64,000 nucleotides of DNA from contig JAOAPN010000004.1 in assembly GCA_025462885.1 (NCBI GenBank), forward strand, positions 620,001-684,000, given 5' to 3'. Source of the DNA: Acidobacteriaceae bacterium. Lineage in GTDB: Bacteria > Acidobacteriota > Terriglobia > Terriglobales > Acidobacteriaceae. How positions within the stretch are numbered: the stretch's first letter is position 1; every line of letters starts with the position of its first letter. Below, one piece after another: positions 16,168 through 26,279 of the stretch. The translations under genes were made by a program, and so were the position numbers. The notes under the pieces were generated by a model that was not told the DNA's origin, did not search any database, and saw only the letters and a program-made list of their open reading frames with translations.

Positions 16168-17985
16168 GTGAATCTCTCTTGGATCGACTGGCTCATCATG
16201 CTGGTCTATTTCGTCTTCGTTCTAGGCATTGGCTTTGCTCTCAAGCGCTACATGCGCACCTCAAACGACTTCTTCCTGGCCGGGCGATCCATCCCCGCCT
16301 GGGTCTGCGGCCTTGCCTTCATCTCCGCGAACCTCGGTGCCCAGGAAGTCATCGGCATGGGAGCCTCCGGAGCCAAGTACGGCATCATCACCAGCCACTT
16401 CTACTGGATCGGTGCGATTCCCGCCATGGTCTTCGTCGGCATCTTCATGATGCCGTTCTACTATGGCTCCAAGGCCCGCTCCGTCCCCGAGTTCCTGCGC
16501 CTGCGCTTCGACGAAAAGACCCGCGCCGTCAATGCCTTCTCTTTCGCCATCATGACGGTCTTCTCGTCGGGCATCTCGATGTACGCGATGGCGCTGCTGA
16601 TCCAGACGCTCGGCCTCTTCCACAACATCATCCCCGACCAGTACATCTTCCACGTGTCGATTGTTCTATCGGCTGTAATCGTCCTCGGCTACATCTTCCT
16701 GGGCGGACTTACCAGCGCCATCTATAACGAAGTCCTCCAGTTCTTCCTCATCGTCGCGGGCTTCGCGCCGCTCGTCTGGATCGGACTGCGCAACGTAGGC
16801 GGTTGGCAGGGGATCAAACAGACCCTCCCCGCCACCATGACGCATTCATGGCGCGGCATGGCTCACGCCTCCACCAATTCGCTCGGCGTGGAGTGGGTCG
16901 GTCTCGCCATGGGTCTCGGATTTGTCCTCTCCTTTGGCTACTGGTGCACCGACTTCCTCGTCATCCAGCGCGCCATGGCCGCTGACTCTGAGGTCTCCGC
17001 GCGCCGCGTTCCTCTGATCGCCGCCATTCCCAAGATGTTCTTCCCATTCCTGGTCATCCTGCCCGGCCTCATCGCAGTAAGCATCACCAGCCACATGGCC
17101 GGAGCAGGCGAGGGAATCGGCAATACCTCCTCCATCTCCAGCACAGCGACTCCCGGCAAGAACATCCCCCTCTCCGAGAACCATCCTCACGGCATCATCC
17201 CAGTCAAGGTCGATCCGATCAGCGGCAAGGCCATCTTCAATGCAGATGGAACGCCCGTCTATAACTACGACCTCGCTATCCCGGTGATGTTACTTCGCTT
17301 CTTCCCGACCGGCATCCTGGGTCTCGGCCTCACGGCGTTGTTAGCCAGCTTCATGTCCGGTATGGCAGGAAACGTAACCGCCTTCAACACCGTCTGGACC
17401 TACGACATCTACCAGGCTTATATCAATAAAAAGGGCACCGACGCGCACTACCTCTGGATGGGCCGGATGGCCACCATAGGAGGTATCGTCTTATCCATCG
17501 CGGCCGCCTACGCCGCCAAGAACTTCAACAACATCATGGACGCCCTGCAGCTTATTTTCTCGCTGGTCAACGCGCCTCTGTTCGCCACCTTCCTCCTCGG
17601 CATGTTCTGGAAGAAGACCACCGGTCACGGAGCCTTCGTCGGTCTGATCTCCGGCACCGTCGGAGCCCTAATCCACCACGGCCTTACCCTGCCGGCCGAC
17701 GCTGTCCCCGGCATTCACGGTGCCTGGATCACCCTCGTCCACACCTACCCCAGCGACATGGCCCAGAACTTCTGGACCGCCATCTTTGCCTTCTCCATCA
17801 ACATGGTCGTCACCATCGCCATTTCGCTGGTCACCACCCCCCGCCCGGAAACGGAGCTGGTAGGCCTCGTCTATTCGTTGACTCCCAAGCCGGTCGAAAC
17901 GCACCTCACCTGGTACCAGAGACCGGCAACACTGGCCATCGCCGTTCTAGCGATGCTTCTGGTCCTAAATCTGGTCTTCGCTTAG
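16168..17985 (+). CDS. Sodium:solute symporter (SSS family, SGLT-like)
   Basis: 605 residues from a GTG; no strong ribosome binding site, so the start is tentative. About 13-14 hydrophobic helices. SSS-family features: early D-F-F-L-A-G-R-S-I-P, the A-N-L-G-A-Q-E-V-I-G-M-G-A-S-G-A block, L-S-F-G-Y-W-C-T-D-F-L-V-I-Q-R-A (the sugar-symporter Y-W-C-T-D-x-x-x-x-Q-R motif), G-L-T-A-L-L-A-S-F-M-S-G-M-A-G-N, and late helices. This subgroup usually carries sugars or polyols with Na+. A ~60-residue polar insert lies between helices near residues 310-370. It could import the sugar used by the fuconate pathway, but that locus is 7.6 kb away. A small membrane protein gene follows. Confidence 0.88.
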   Translation: MNLSWIDWLIMLVYFVFVLGIGFALKRYMRTSNDFFLAGRSIPAWVCGLAFISANLGAQEVIGMGASGAKYGIITSHFYWIGAIPAMVFVGIFMMPFYYGSKARSVPEFLRLRFDEKTRAVNAFSFAIMTVFSSGISMYAMALLIQTLGLFHNIIPDQYIFHVSIVLSAVIVLGYIFLGGLTSAIYNEVLQFFLIVAGFAPLVWIGLRNVGGWQGIKQTLPATMTHSWRGMAHASTNSLGVEWVGLAMGLGFVLSFGYWCTDFLVIQRAMAADSEVSARRVPLIAAIPKMFFPFLVILPGLIAVSITSHMAGAGEGIGNTSSISSTATPGKNIPLSENHPHGIIPVKVDPISGKAIFNADGTPVYNYDLAIPVMLLRFFPTGILGLGLTALLASFMSGMAGNVTAFNTVWTYDIYQAYINKKGTDAHYLWMGRMATIGGIVLSIAAAYAAKNFNNIMDALQLIFSLVNAPLFATFLLGMFWKKTTGHGAFVGLISGTVGALIHHGLTLPADAVPGIHGAWITLVHTYPSDMAQNFWTAIFAFSINMVVTIAISLVTTPRPETELVGLVYSLTPKPVETHLTWYQRPATLAIAVLAMLLVLNLVFA

Positions 17986-18000
17986 ACCCTAACCTCGTCG

Positions 18001-18063
18001 GCTGCTCTTGCTCACAACTGCCAGCTGCTCTTGCTCACAACTACCAACTACAAACTCACAACT
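18001..18063 (+). repeat. 23-bp tandem duplication with CTACCAACT-type motif
   Basis: 18001-18023 and 18024-18046 are the same 23-base unit with one mismatch. The second unit runs into ctaccaactacaaactcacaactc. The 17-mer GCTCACAACTACCAACT at 18033-18049 recurs exactly, in inverse orientation, at 43451-43467. Confidence 0.85.
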
Positions 18064-18079
18064 CGCACCTGGAGCTTCC

Positions 18080-18340
18080 ATGGGTCTTGATATTCGCATT
18101 CCCCTCGGCCTCATCTTCCTCATCACCGGCGGCATTATAGGCATCTACGGCTTCGTCACCCGCAACGCCCCGGAGATCTACGAGAAGTCCCTGGGCATCA
18201 ACCTGAACCTCACCTGGGGCGCCCTCATGTTTCTCTTCGGCCTCGTCATGTTCGTCGTAGGCCGACGCCAGAAGTGGCAGGACGATCCCGTCAACCCCCG
18301 TCCCTGGGAAGCTGATTCGAAGTCCCGGCCCCGTCACTAG
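18080..18340 (+). CDS. Small two-helix membrane protein
   Basis: 86 residues. The ATG at 18080 has GGAG 5 bases upstream, and a longer frame upstream is only the tandem repeat. Two hydrophobic segments (L-G-L-I-F-L-I-T-G-G-I-I-G-I-Y-G and W-G-A-L-M-F-L-F-G-L-V-M-F-V-V-G) flank a short N-L-N-L-T-W turn, and a polar tail ends the protein. No family is recognised with certainty. It follows the symporter gene by 94 bases and could be an accessory subunit or just a neighbour. Confidence 0.75.
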   Translation: MGLDIRIPLGLIFLITGGIIGIYGFVTRNAPEIYEKSLGINLNLTWGALMFLFGLVMFVVGRRQKWQDDPVNPRPWEADSKSRPRH

Positions 18341-18450
18341 GAAGCGGTTGTGACCATGGCGAAGCATTCTGCGCCGTTTAGTTGAGTCGCGACCGCACCA
18401 TAGAAAAAATCAATACCGATATGCTCTCGCTAACACGTTACCCTTGAAGC

Positions 18451-19677
18451 ATGGGACAAACCTCCACCCTTCCGACTCCAGCCTCTGCGTCGAACCCACA
18501 ATCCAGCACCCTGCTGCGTGTTCTTGCCGCGGCCAGCTTCTGCCACCTGCTCAACGACATGGTGCAGTCGCTCCTGCCCTCGATCTATCCCATTCTCAAA
18601 AGCTCCTTCCATCTGGACTTCACCCAGATCGGCTACCTTACCCTTACCTACCAGATCACGGCTTCGCTGCTTCAGCCCTTCATCGGCCACTTCACTGACC
18701 GGACCCCGCGCACGTACGCGCTGCCCACTGGAATGAGCTTTACTCTCGCCGGACTATTGATGCTCGCCGTCGCCCCGACCTTCGGCTGGCTGATCTTTGC
18801 GGCTTCGCTCGTGGGCATCGGCTCCGCTATCTTCCACCCCGAGTCCTCGCGCATTGCCCGGATGGCATCGGGTGGACGCCACGGTTTCGCCCAGTCGTTC
18901 TTCCAGGTCGGTGGAAACGCCGGCTCTGCGATCGGCCCCTTACTGGCCGCCTTTATCGTGCTCCCCCGCGGACAATCCGGCATGGCCTGGTTTGCGATCC
19001 CAGCCATCCTCGCCATCTTCATCCTGATCTGGATCAGCCGCTGGTCTCGTGAGACCCGCGCCCGCGCCGCGACCGGGAAGCGCGCCGAGCCCTCCCATCA
19101 CGCGCACCTGTCTCGCAACCAGGTCATCGGAGCCATCGCAGTCCTCATCGCGCTCATCTTCTCGAAGTACTTCTACCTCGCCAGCCTCACCAGCTACTAC
19201 ACCTTCTACCTGATCAGCCGTTTTCAGGTCTCCGTCCGCACCTCGCAGGAGCTGCTGTTCCTCTTCCTCGCCGCCGTCGCAGCCGGAACCCTGGTCGGTG
19301 GTCCGGTCGGCGACCGTTACGGCCGCAAGTATGTCATCTGGGCGAGCATCCTCGGGGTGCTGCCCTTCACGCTGATCCTCCCCCACGCCAATCTGCTCTG
19401 GACCGCCATCCTCAGCGTCGTTATCGGCTTCATCCTGGCGTCAGCCTTCTCGGCGATCCTCGTCTACGCTCAGGAGCTCGTACCGGGCCGCGTCGGCATG
19501 ATCTCCGGCCTCTTCTTTGGCTTCGCCTTCGGAATGGGCGGAATCGGAGCCGCCGTGCTTGGGAAAATCGCGGACGCCACCAGCATCATCCACGTCTACC
19601 AGCTCTGCGCTTACCTGCCCGCTATAGGCCTTCTCACCTGGCTTCTGCCCAATTTGGAGCCGGCCAAGAAGCGATAA
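18451..19677 (+). CDS. MFS transporter of the Fsr (fosmidomycin resistance) type
   Basis: 408 residues, 12 predicted helices. It closely follows the Fsr subgroup pattern: F-C-H-L-L-N-D-M-V-Q-S-L-L-P, F-T-Q-I-G-Y-L-T-L-T-Y-Q-I-T-A-S-L-L-Q-P, G-I-G-S-A-I-F-H-P-E-S-S-R, A-S-G-G-R-H-G-F-A-Q-S-F-F-Q-V-G-G-N-x-G-S-A-I-G-P-L, and the loop 8-9 signature G-D-R-Y-G-R. Fsr is a proton-driven efflux pump for fosmidomycin in E. coli; in soil bacteria the natural substrate is unknown. The kinase gene follows after 49 bases. Confidence 0.9.
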   Translation: MGQTSTLPTPASASNPQSSTLLRVLAAASFCHLLNDMVQSLLPSIYPILKSSFHLDFTQIGYLTLTYQITASLLQPFIGHFTDRTPRTYALPTGMSFTLAGLLMLAVAPTFGWLIFAASLVGIGSAIFHPESSRIARMASGGRHGFAQSFFQVGGNAGSAIGPLLAAFIVLPRGQSGMAWFAIPAILAIFILIWISRWSRETRARAATGKRAEPSHHAHLSRNQVIGAIAVLIALIFSKYFYLASLTSYYTFYLISRFQVSVRTSQELLFLFLAAVAAGTLVGGPVGDRYGRKYVIWASILGVLPFTLILPHANLLWTAILSVVIGFILASAFSAILVYAQELVPGRVGMISGLFFGFAFGMGGIGAAVLGKIADATSIIHVYQLCAYLPAIGLLTWLLPNLEPAKKR

Positions 19678-19726
19678 GCTGGCCACAATGACATCCACAC
19701 CCCATAACTTGCGATAATCAGATCCT

Positions 19727-22207
19727 ATGAAGCGCCGCACAATCGAACACTACGAGTTCATTCGCAAGATCGGTGCCGGCGGTAGCGGTGTCGTGTTCCT
19801 GGCGACCGATACCCTTCTTCAGCGGCCCGTCGTGCTCAAGCTGCTCAAGCGCGGCAACCTGACTGTCCAGCAGATGCGCACCACGCAGCTCCGCGAGGCG
19901 CGTCTGGCCTCCGCCATCGACCACCCCAACGTCTGCGCCATCTACGAAGTAGGCGAAGCTCCGGCTGAATCCGGTTCCGGCGAAGAAGCTTACATCGTCA
20001 TGCAGTACATCCCTGGCAAATCGCTCGACAAGGTGATCGCCGAAGGGCCTTCCAGCCTGCAACTCATCCTCTCCGCCGGAATCCAGATCTCCGACGGACT
20101 CGCCGCCGCCCATAACCTGGGCATCTTCCATCGCGACCTCAAGCCGGCCAACGTCATGCTCACTGACGGCGGCCTCATCAAGATTCTCGACTTCGGCCTC
20201 GCCCGTCGCCTCAATCTCGACCAGGCAGAGTTCGATCCCGCCGGACCCGCCAACGCCCGCACCCCAGCCGGTCCCGGAGCCACCTATACCGCCCGCGGCG
20301 GCACCATCGCCTACATGGCGCCCGAGCAGTTTGTCACCGGCCAGTCCTCCGTTCAGTCCGACATCTTCGCCCTTGGCCTCATCCTCTACGAGCTTGCTAC
20401 TGGCCGCCATCCCTTCCACCGCCCTGACGCGCCCGAATTTCAGACCATCCGCGCCATCCAGTTTGCCGAACCGCCGTCCATCCGCGAGATAGCTCCCAAT
20501 CTCCCAGTCGAACTGGAATCCGTCATCCTCCGCTGCCTGGAAAAACAGCCCTCCGCTCGCTTTGCCTCGGCCGCCGACGTCCGCGAGTCGCTGAAGATGA
20601 TCATGCGCTCCATGCAGCTCGACTCCGTCGGTGACTCCATGGCGCTCCTCCCGTCACAAGGCCGTCTTCCTCTCGACACCCCTGAGGAAGAAAAACGCAG
20701 CAGCGGCATTCTGTCGATGCTCGCCGAGCGTTTCCGCGAGTCCGGGGCCACCGACGTAGGGAAGCAGAACAGCATCGTCGTCCTGCCCTTCATCAACTAC
20801 GGCCCTGCCGACGTCGCTCCCTTGTACGGCTACGCCCTCGCCGACGCTATCGGAGCCCGCCTGGCGCGCATGCCGTCCCTCGTCGTCCGCCCATCCAGCT
20901 CGCTGATGACCATCTCCACCCAGCAGCTCGACCCGCTCTCCGTCGGTAAAAAGCTGCTCGTACACTTCGTGCTGGCGGGCAACTTTCTGCGTTCTGATAA
21001 AGGCTTCGACCTCAACTGGCAGTTGCTGGATGTCCCGAGCCAAAGCGTGCGAGCGGGCGGTTCTATCAATGTCGCGTCCTTCGACCTCGTCTCCGTCCAG
21101 TCCGAGATCTGCAACGAGGTCTTCAGCACCCTGCAGGGCTTTGGCGATCTCAAGAACCTTAAGGAGAACTCCCGCGCCACTCCACTCGCGCAGGATGTCT
21201 CGGAAGAGTACCTGCAGGCCCGCGCCGTCCTCTCCTCCTTCATGTCCCGCACCGGCAGCCGCGACGACCTGGACCGAGCTCGCGAGCTCTTCGAATCCGT
21301 CACCAAACAGGACGACAACTACGCCCCCGGCTGGTCCGGATTAGGCATCACCCATCTTCAGTACGCGCGGCATGGGTTGGGCGGCCAGATGCACGTTCTC
21401 GAAGCCCGCCGCGCTTTCGACAAAGCTCTCCAACTCGATCCCGGCTCCGTCGAAGCCAACCTCTACCGCGTCTATATGCTGCTCTCCCGCGGTGAAAAAG
21501 AGTCAGCCCGCCACGGCATCGAGCACCTCCTCCAGACTGCAGGCAACGACTGGAACGTCCATCTCGTCGCCGGTCAGACCCTTCGCATCGACGGCATGTA
21601 CAACGAAGCCCTCGACCAGTTCAACCTCTCGTTGCGAATGAACCCTTCCAACGCCGCGCTGATCTATAACAACCGCGCCCGCGTCTACCAGTACCAGAAC
21701 CAGATGGAACTCGCCGCCGACGAGATCGAAAAAGGCCTCACCCTCGAACCCAAGCAGCCCCTGCTCCGCATCTCTCTCGGCTATCAGCAGATGCGCACCG
21801 GAGACCTGCCTCGCGCTATCGAGACCCTCGAAGCCGTCACCCGTGACGAGACCACGCTCCGCATCGTCTACCCCACCATTGCCCTTTGCTATGTTCAGCT
21901 AGGGGACCGCGAAAAAGCAGCCACCTTCATCATCGATGAGACTCTGGCCGCCGCCGAAGCCGACTCCGAGATGGCCTACCGTCTGGCCACCTACTTTGCT
22001 GTAGAAGGGGATGAGTCTGAGGCGCTGCACTGGCTGCGCCGTGCGATTTACCTTGGTAATGAGAACTATCCTTGGTTCTCGATCAATCCTGCGTGGCGCA
22101 AGCTATCCGGCCACGCCGATTTTGAGCGCATTCTGGAAGACCTGAAAAAGTCCTATCGCCGCAATCAGAAGAACTGGAAGCGACTCCTAGCCCAGATTCG
22201 CAACTAG
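19727..22207 (+). CDS. Ser/Thr protein kinase with TolB-like and TPR domains
   Basis: 826 residues. Residues ~9-290 are a eukaryotic-type kinase: Gly loop I-G-A-G-G-S-G, Lys38 in V-V-L-K, H-R-D-L-K-P-A-N-V at 135-143, D-F-G-L-A-R, a longer activation segment with P-x-G-P-G-A-T-Y-T, M-A-P-E-Q, and S-D-I-F-A-L-G. All catalytic residues are present. Residues ~345-480 resemble the TolB-like/FlgO-type domain that often precedes TPRs in such regulators (I-V-V-L-P-F-I-N-Y-G, L-A-D-A-I-G-A-R-L). From ~500 to the end are TPR repeats. No transmembrane helix is seen, so it should be cytoplasmic. Targets are unknown. Confidence 0.92.
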   Translation: MKRRTIEHYEFIRKIGAGGSGVVFLATDTLLQRPVVLKLLKRGNLTVQQMRTTQLREARLASAIDHPNVCAIYEVGEAPAESGSGEEAYIVMQYIPGKSLDKVIAEGPSSLQLILSAGIQISDGLAAAHNLGIFHRDLKPANVMLTDGGLIKILDFGLARRLNLDQAEFDPAGPANARTPAGPGATYTARGGTIAYMAPEQFVTGQSSVQSDIFALGLILYELATGRHPFHRPDAPEFQTIRAIQFAEPPSIREIAPNLPVELESVILRCLEKQPSARFASAADVRESLKMIMRSMQLDSVGDSMALLPSQGRLPLDTPEEEKRSSGILSMLAERFRESGATDVGKQNSIVVLPFINYGPADVAPLYGYALADAIGARLARMPSLVVRPSSSLMTISTQQLDPLSVGKKLLVHFVLAGNFLRSDKGFDLNWQLLDVPSQSVRAGGSINVASFDLVSVQSEICNEVFSTLQGFGDLKNLKENSRATPLAQDVSEEYLQARAVLSSFMSRTGSRDDLDRARELFESVTKQDDNYAPGWSGLGITHLQYARHGLGGQMHVLEARRAFDKALQLDPGSVEANLYRVYMLLSRGEKESARHGIEHLLQTAGNDWNVHLVAGQTLRIDGMYNEALDQFNLSLRMNPSNAALIYNNRARVYQYQNQMELAADEIEKGLTLEPKQPLLRISLGYQQMRTGDLPRAIETLEAVTRDETTLRIVYPTIALCYVQLGDREKAATFIIDETLAAAEADSEMAYRLATYFAVEGDESEALHWLRRAIYLGNENYPWFSINPAWRKLSGHADFERILEDLKKSYRRNQKNWKRLLAQIRN

Positions 22208-22213
22208 TCTATT

Positions 22214-22266
22214 ACGCGAAGCGTCCAACACCCCACGAAGTGGCGCCCGCCCGGCGTTAGGGCGCC
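22214..22266 (-). repeat. Dispersed repeat family 1, copy A
   Basis: The reverse complement reads as the same ~53-base unit found at 38004-38054 and 55225-55276 (GCGCCCTaACGCCGGG... to ...GGACGCTTCGCGT). One end folds as gcgccc/gggcgc. It lies between the convergent kinase and glycine-zipper genes. Confidence 0.9.
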
Positions 22267-22283
22267 TTAGACCGCATCCACGT

Positions 22284-22315
22284 AAAAAACCGGCAGCCAT
22301 TGCAGCGCTGCCGGT
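22284..22315 (-). terminator. Intrinsic terminator of the glycine-zipper gene at 22347-23288
   Basis: Plus 22289-22297 (accggcagc) pairs with 22307-22315 around a 9-base loop. On the minus strand the stem is followed by six U residues (plus A-run 22284-22289). It lies 32 bases past the stop of the minus-strand gene. Confidence 0.85.
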
Positions 22316-22346
22316 CTAAATCATGATCTGTTTCTAACGCCGAAAC

Positions 22347-23288
22347 CTACTGCCCGCCGCCATTCGAGGCACGCAAGGGCCGAATCTCCATCGGTGTCGT
22401 CAAGCTGAAGACCAGCAATGAATCCTGGGGTAGCGTAGCCTGACGATCCTGCTTCAACCACACGATCGTCCCGGCTCCGGCTCCGATCCCCGCGCCAACC
22501 GCAGCTCCGATCCCGCCGCCGATCAATCCTCCAGCGATAGCACCCGCACCGGTTACGCCGCCCACAACCGCCAGCGTCTCCTTGGCATGGTCGCGGCGAA
22601 TCAGATTGCCCTCGCTCCCGACACGCGTGTTGTTATCGGAACTCGTATCGATGAGCTGGGCATGCAGCAGGTACAGCGTTCCGTCTGGCAGGGTTACGCT
22701 GCGCGGCTCAAGGTGCATCATCGCCGCACCTGAGATCCGCTTGCCGCTGCGGACCCGGGTCACATTTCCCTCCAGAACCGCGCCCACCGGCAGAATGACC
22801 CGTCCATTCTTCTCGACAGCCTCCGTCAGTTCCGCGGTAAACGGCGAACCCTCCACGGTTGTGGTCGTCGAAAGCTCCTTGCGGATTCGCACCCTCAGCA
22901 GCGTTCCCTCGCGAATCTCCCCGTCCCGCTCCGTCACACTCGTTACGATTCCGGCATCGGAGGCAGGAGCCTCCGGGGTCCGGTCGACGGAAGTCACAAT
23001 ATCGGAGTCCGGATTGTCGGCTGATTTCGTAGCAGACACAGGGCTGCCCGCCGCGCGGTACGGCACGTATGTTCCATACGTTTCGCCTGATCCGGAAGCC
23101 GACACGGCAGGAGCCGCCGCCGGGGTCCCTGCAGCCGGCTTCATTGGAACCCGCTTTGGAGTCGCATCCTCATCCGGCGTAGCCGTGATCGCCACCGGGT
23201 CGGGGTTCGAGACTCCCGTCAACTGGGCGTGCGAAAAAGCAGGAACAGCGGCTAAAACCAATGCAGCGGACACAATCGGGAACTTCAT
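22347..23288 (-). CDS. Secreted glycine-zipper protein, paralogue of the 4139-5026 gene
   Basis: About 313 residues. The ATG at 23288 is preferred over a GTG at 23297 because GAGG then lies 8 bases upstream. A signal peptide ends near F-S-H-A-Q, with no lipobox Cys. A low-complexity Pro/Ala/Thr region is followed by a C-terminal domain matching the lipoprotein at 4139: L-R-V-R-I-R-K-E-L-S-T, F-T-A-E-L, L-P-V-G-A-V-L-E-G-N-V, a long glycine zipper (G-G-L-I-G-G-G-I-G-A-A-V-G-A-G-I-G-A), then L-P-Q-D-S-L-L-V-F-S-L. The two genes differ in their N-termini and anchoring, but the C-terminal domain is shared. Role unknown; envelope structural or stress function is possible. Confidence 0.85.
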   Translation of the reverse strand: MKFPIVSAALVLAAVPAFSHAQLTGVSNPDPVAITATPDEDATPKRVPMKPAAGTPAAAPAVSASGSGETYGTYVPYRAAGSPVSATKSADNPDSDIVTSVDRTPEAPASDAGIVTSVTERDGEIREGTLLRVRIRKELSTTTTVEGSPFTAELTEAVEKNGRVILPVGAVLEGNVTRVRSGKRISGAAMMHLEPRSVTLPDGTLYLLHAQLIDTSSDNNTRVGSEGNLIRRDHAKETLAVVGGVTGAGAIAGGLIGGGIGAAVGAGIGAGAGTIVWLKQDRQATLPQDSLLVFSLTTPMEIRPLRASNGGGQ

Positions 23289-24961
<1,673 letters not shown>

Positions 24962-25060
24962 TTTGTTTCAGATTGCTTGCTACTATCCGGCCGGCCGCAA
25001 CTCATGCGGTCGGCTCCGTTTTCACCAAGAACGTACGCCCCAACCCATAAGGGAACTACG

Positions 25061-25609
25061 ATGATCCGTTCCATCCCCCGCCTCGCCCTCTTTCTCACCC
25101 TCCTTGTTTCTGCCGCCTTCGCGCAGACTCCTCCTGCGCCGTCGGCCACCTCCGATCTGGCGCCTCCGGCAAACCCTGCCACTCCCGACCAGATTCGCGA
25201 ATATCTCAACATCGTCAGCTATACCCAGAGCGCCCACAAAGTGATGGGCCAGATGCTCAACGCCTCGCGGTCCACAGCGGCTCCTTACATTCCGGCGAGC
25301 TTCTGGGACGATATGAACAAGTCTCTGCTTGAAATCGATCTCGTCACCCCAGCCATTCCGGCCTATCAGAAATACTTCTCGCAGCAGGATATGGCCGCCA
25401 CCATTGCCTTCTATAAATCTCCGGCTGGCCAGCGACTTCTTGCTGCTCAGCCCTTCATCGCCTCTTCGGCTGGAGACCTGCTCCGCTCTGCCGGCCAGCA
25501 GGTCGGCCAGCAGGTCTTTGAGCGCCACAGGGCAGAGATCGAAGAATTAAGGAAGAAAGCCCAGCCCGCTTCAACCTCGCCGGCAACCCCGACCACACCG
25601 CATCCCTAG
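25061..25609 (+). CDS. Secreted DUF2059-type protein
   Basis: 182 residues from the ATG at 25061, where a signal peptide begins (A-L-F-L-T-L-L-V-S-A-A-F-A-Q). The longer frame upstream lacks a signal. The helical core near residues 100-150, with Y-F-S-Q-Q-D-M-A-A-T-I-A-F-Y-K-S-P-A-G-Q, is the hallmark of DUF2059, a periplasmic family of unknown function. A Pro/Ala/Thr-rich tail ends it. It follows eno by 99 bases and precedes the baseplate-V-like gene by 23. Confidence 0.85.
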   Translation: MIRSIPRLALFLTLLVSAAFAQTPPAPSATSDLAPPANPATPDQIREYLNIVSYTQSAHKVMGQMLNASRSTAAPYIPASFWDDMNKSLLEIDLVTPAIPAYQKYFSQQDMAATIAFYKSPAGQRLLAAQPFIASSAGDLLRSAGQQVGQQVFERHRAEIEELRKKAQPASTSPATPTTPHP

Positions 25610-25632
25610 CCTGACGGCCTGAGAGATTCCCG

Positions 25633-26184
25633 ATGACCACTCGGAAAGTTCCACTACCCGTTGTTGTTCCTGAGCCGAAACGCTTCTTCGGAAAATATCG
25701 CGGGACGGTCGTCGGGAATCTGGATCCCATGCAGATCGGCCGCGTCACGGTACAGGTTCCGGACGTGCTTGGCGTAACCGCATCCTCCTGGGCGATGCCC
25801 TGTGTTCCGGTTGCGGGGCTTCAGTCCGGAATCTTCGCTGTTCCGTCTGTCGGTGCTCACGTCTGGGTCGAGTTCGAGCAGGGCGACCCGTCCCTGCCGA
25901 TCTGGACCGGAGGTTTCTGGGCAAGCGCTGCTGAAGTTCCCGTCCTCGCCGTAACTCCGCAGCCTAAACCTCCCGGTCAGAATCTGGTCTTTCAGACCAT
26001 CGGCCAGAACACGATCCTTCTCAGCGATGCCCCGCATACTCCAACGTCGGGCGGGATCCAGTTGAAGACCGCCGGTGGAGCCATGATCCTGATTAACGAT
26101 ACGGGGATCTACCTCTCGAACGGCAAGGGCGCAACCGTCACCCTGGTCGGTCCGACCGTCCATTCCGGTCTGGGTAACTTGTAA
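25633..26184 (+). CDS. Orphan phage baseplate V / VgrG gp5-like OB-fold spike protein
   Basis: 183 residues. After a short Pro-rich lead, residues ~18-95 match the gp5/gpV OB-fold (Phage_base_V): [25 protein letters not shown] is its first half, then [29 protein letters not shown], and P-I-W-T-G-G-F-W. The C-terminal part ([20 protein letters not shown]) has the short strand periodicity of a spike beta-helix. In phages, T6SS and extracellular contractile injection systems this protein forms the membrane-piercing tip. No sheath, tube or other baseplate gene is nearby. The fold is confident; the role is inferred. Confidence 0.82.
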   Translation: MTTRKVPLPVVVPEPKRFFGKYRGTVVGNLDPMQIGRVTVQVPDVLGVTASSWAMPCVPVAGLQSGIFAVPSVGAHVWVEFEQGDPSLPIWTGGFWASAAEVPVLAVTPQPKPPGQNLVFQTIGQNTILLSDAPHTPTSGGIQLKTAGGAMILINDTGIYLSNGKGATVTLVGPTVHSGLGNL

Positions 26185-26279
26185 GTCCTGTCGAAAACAC
26201 AAATAAGCCAAATCTTAATCAGCCAGCCTGCGTCCTCTGGCCGGATGCGGTCCACACCTTGATATCCTGTCGTCTGACT

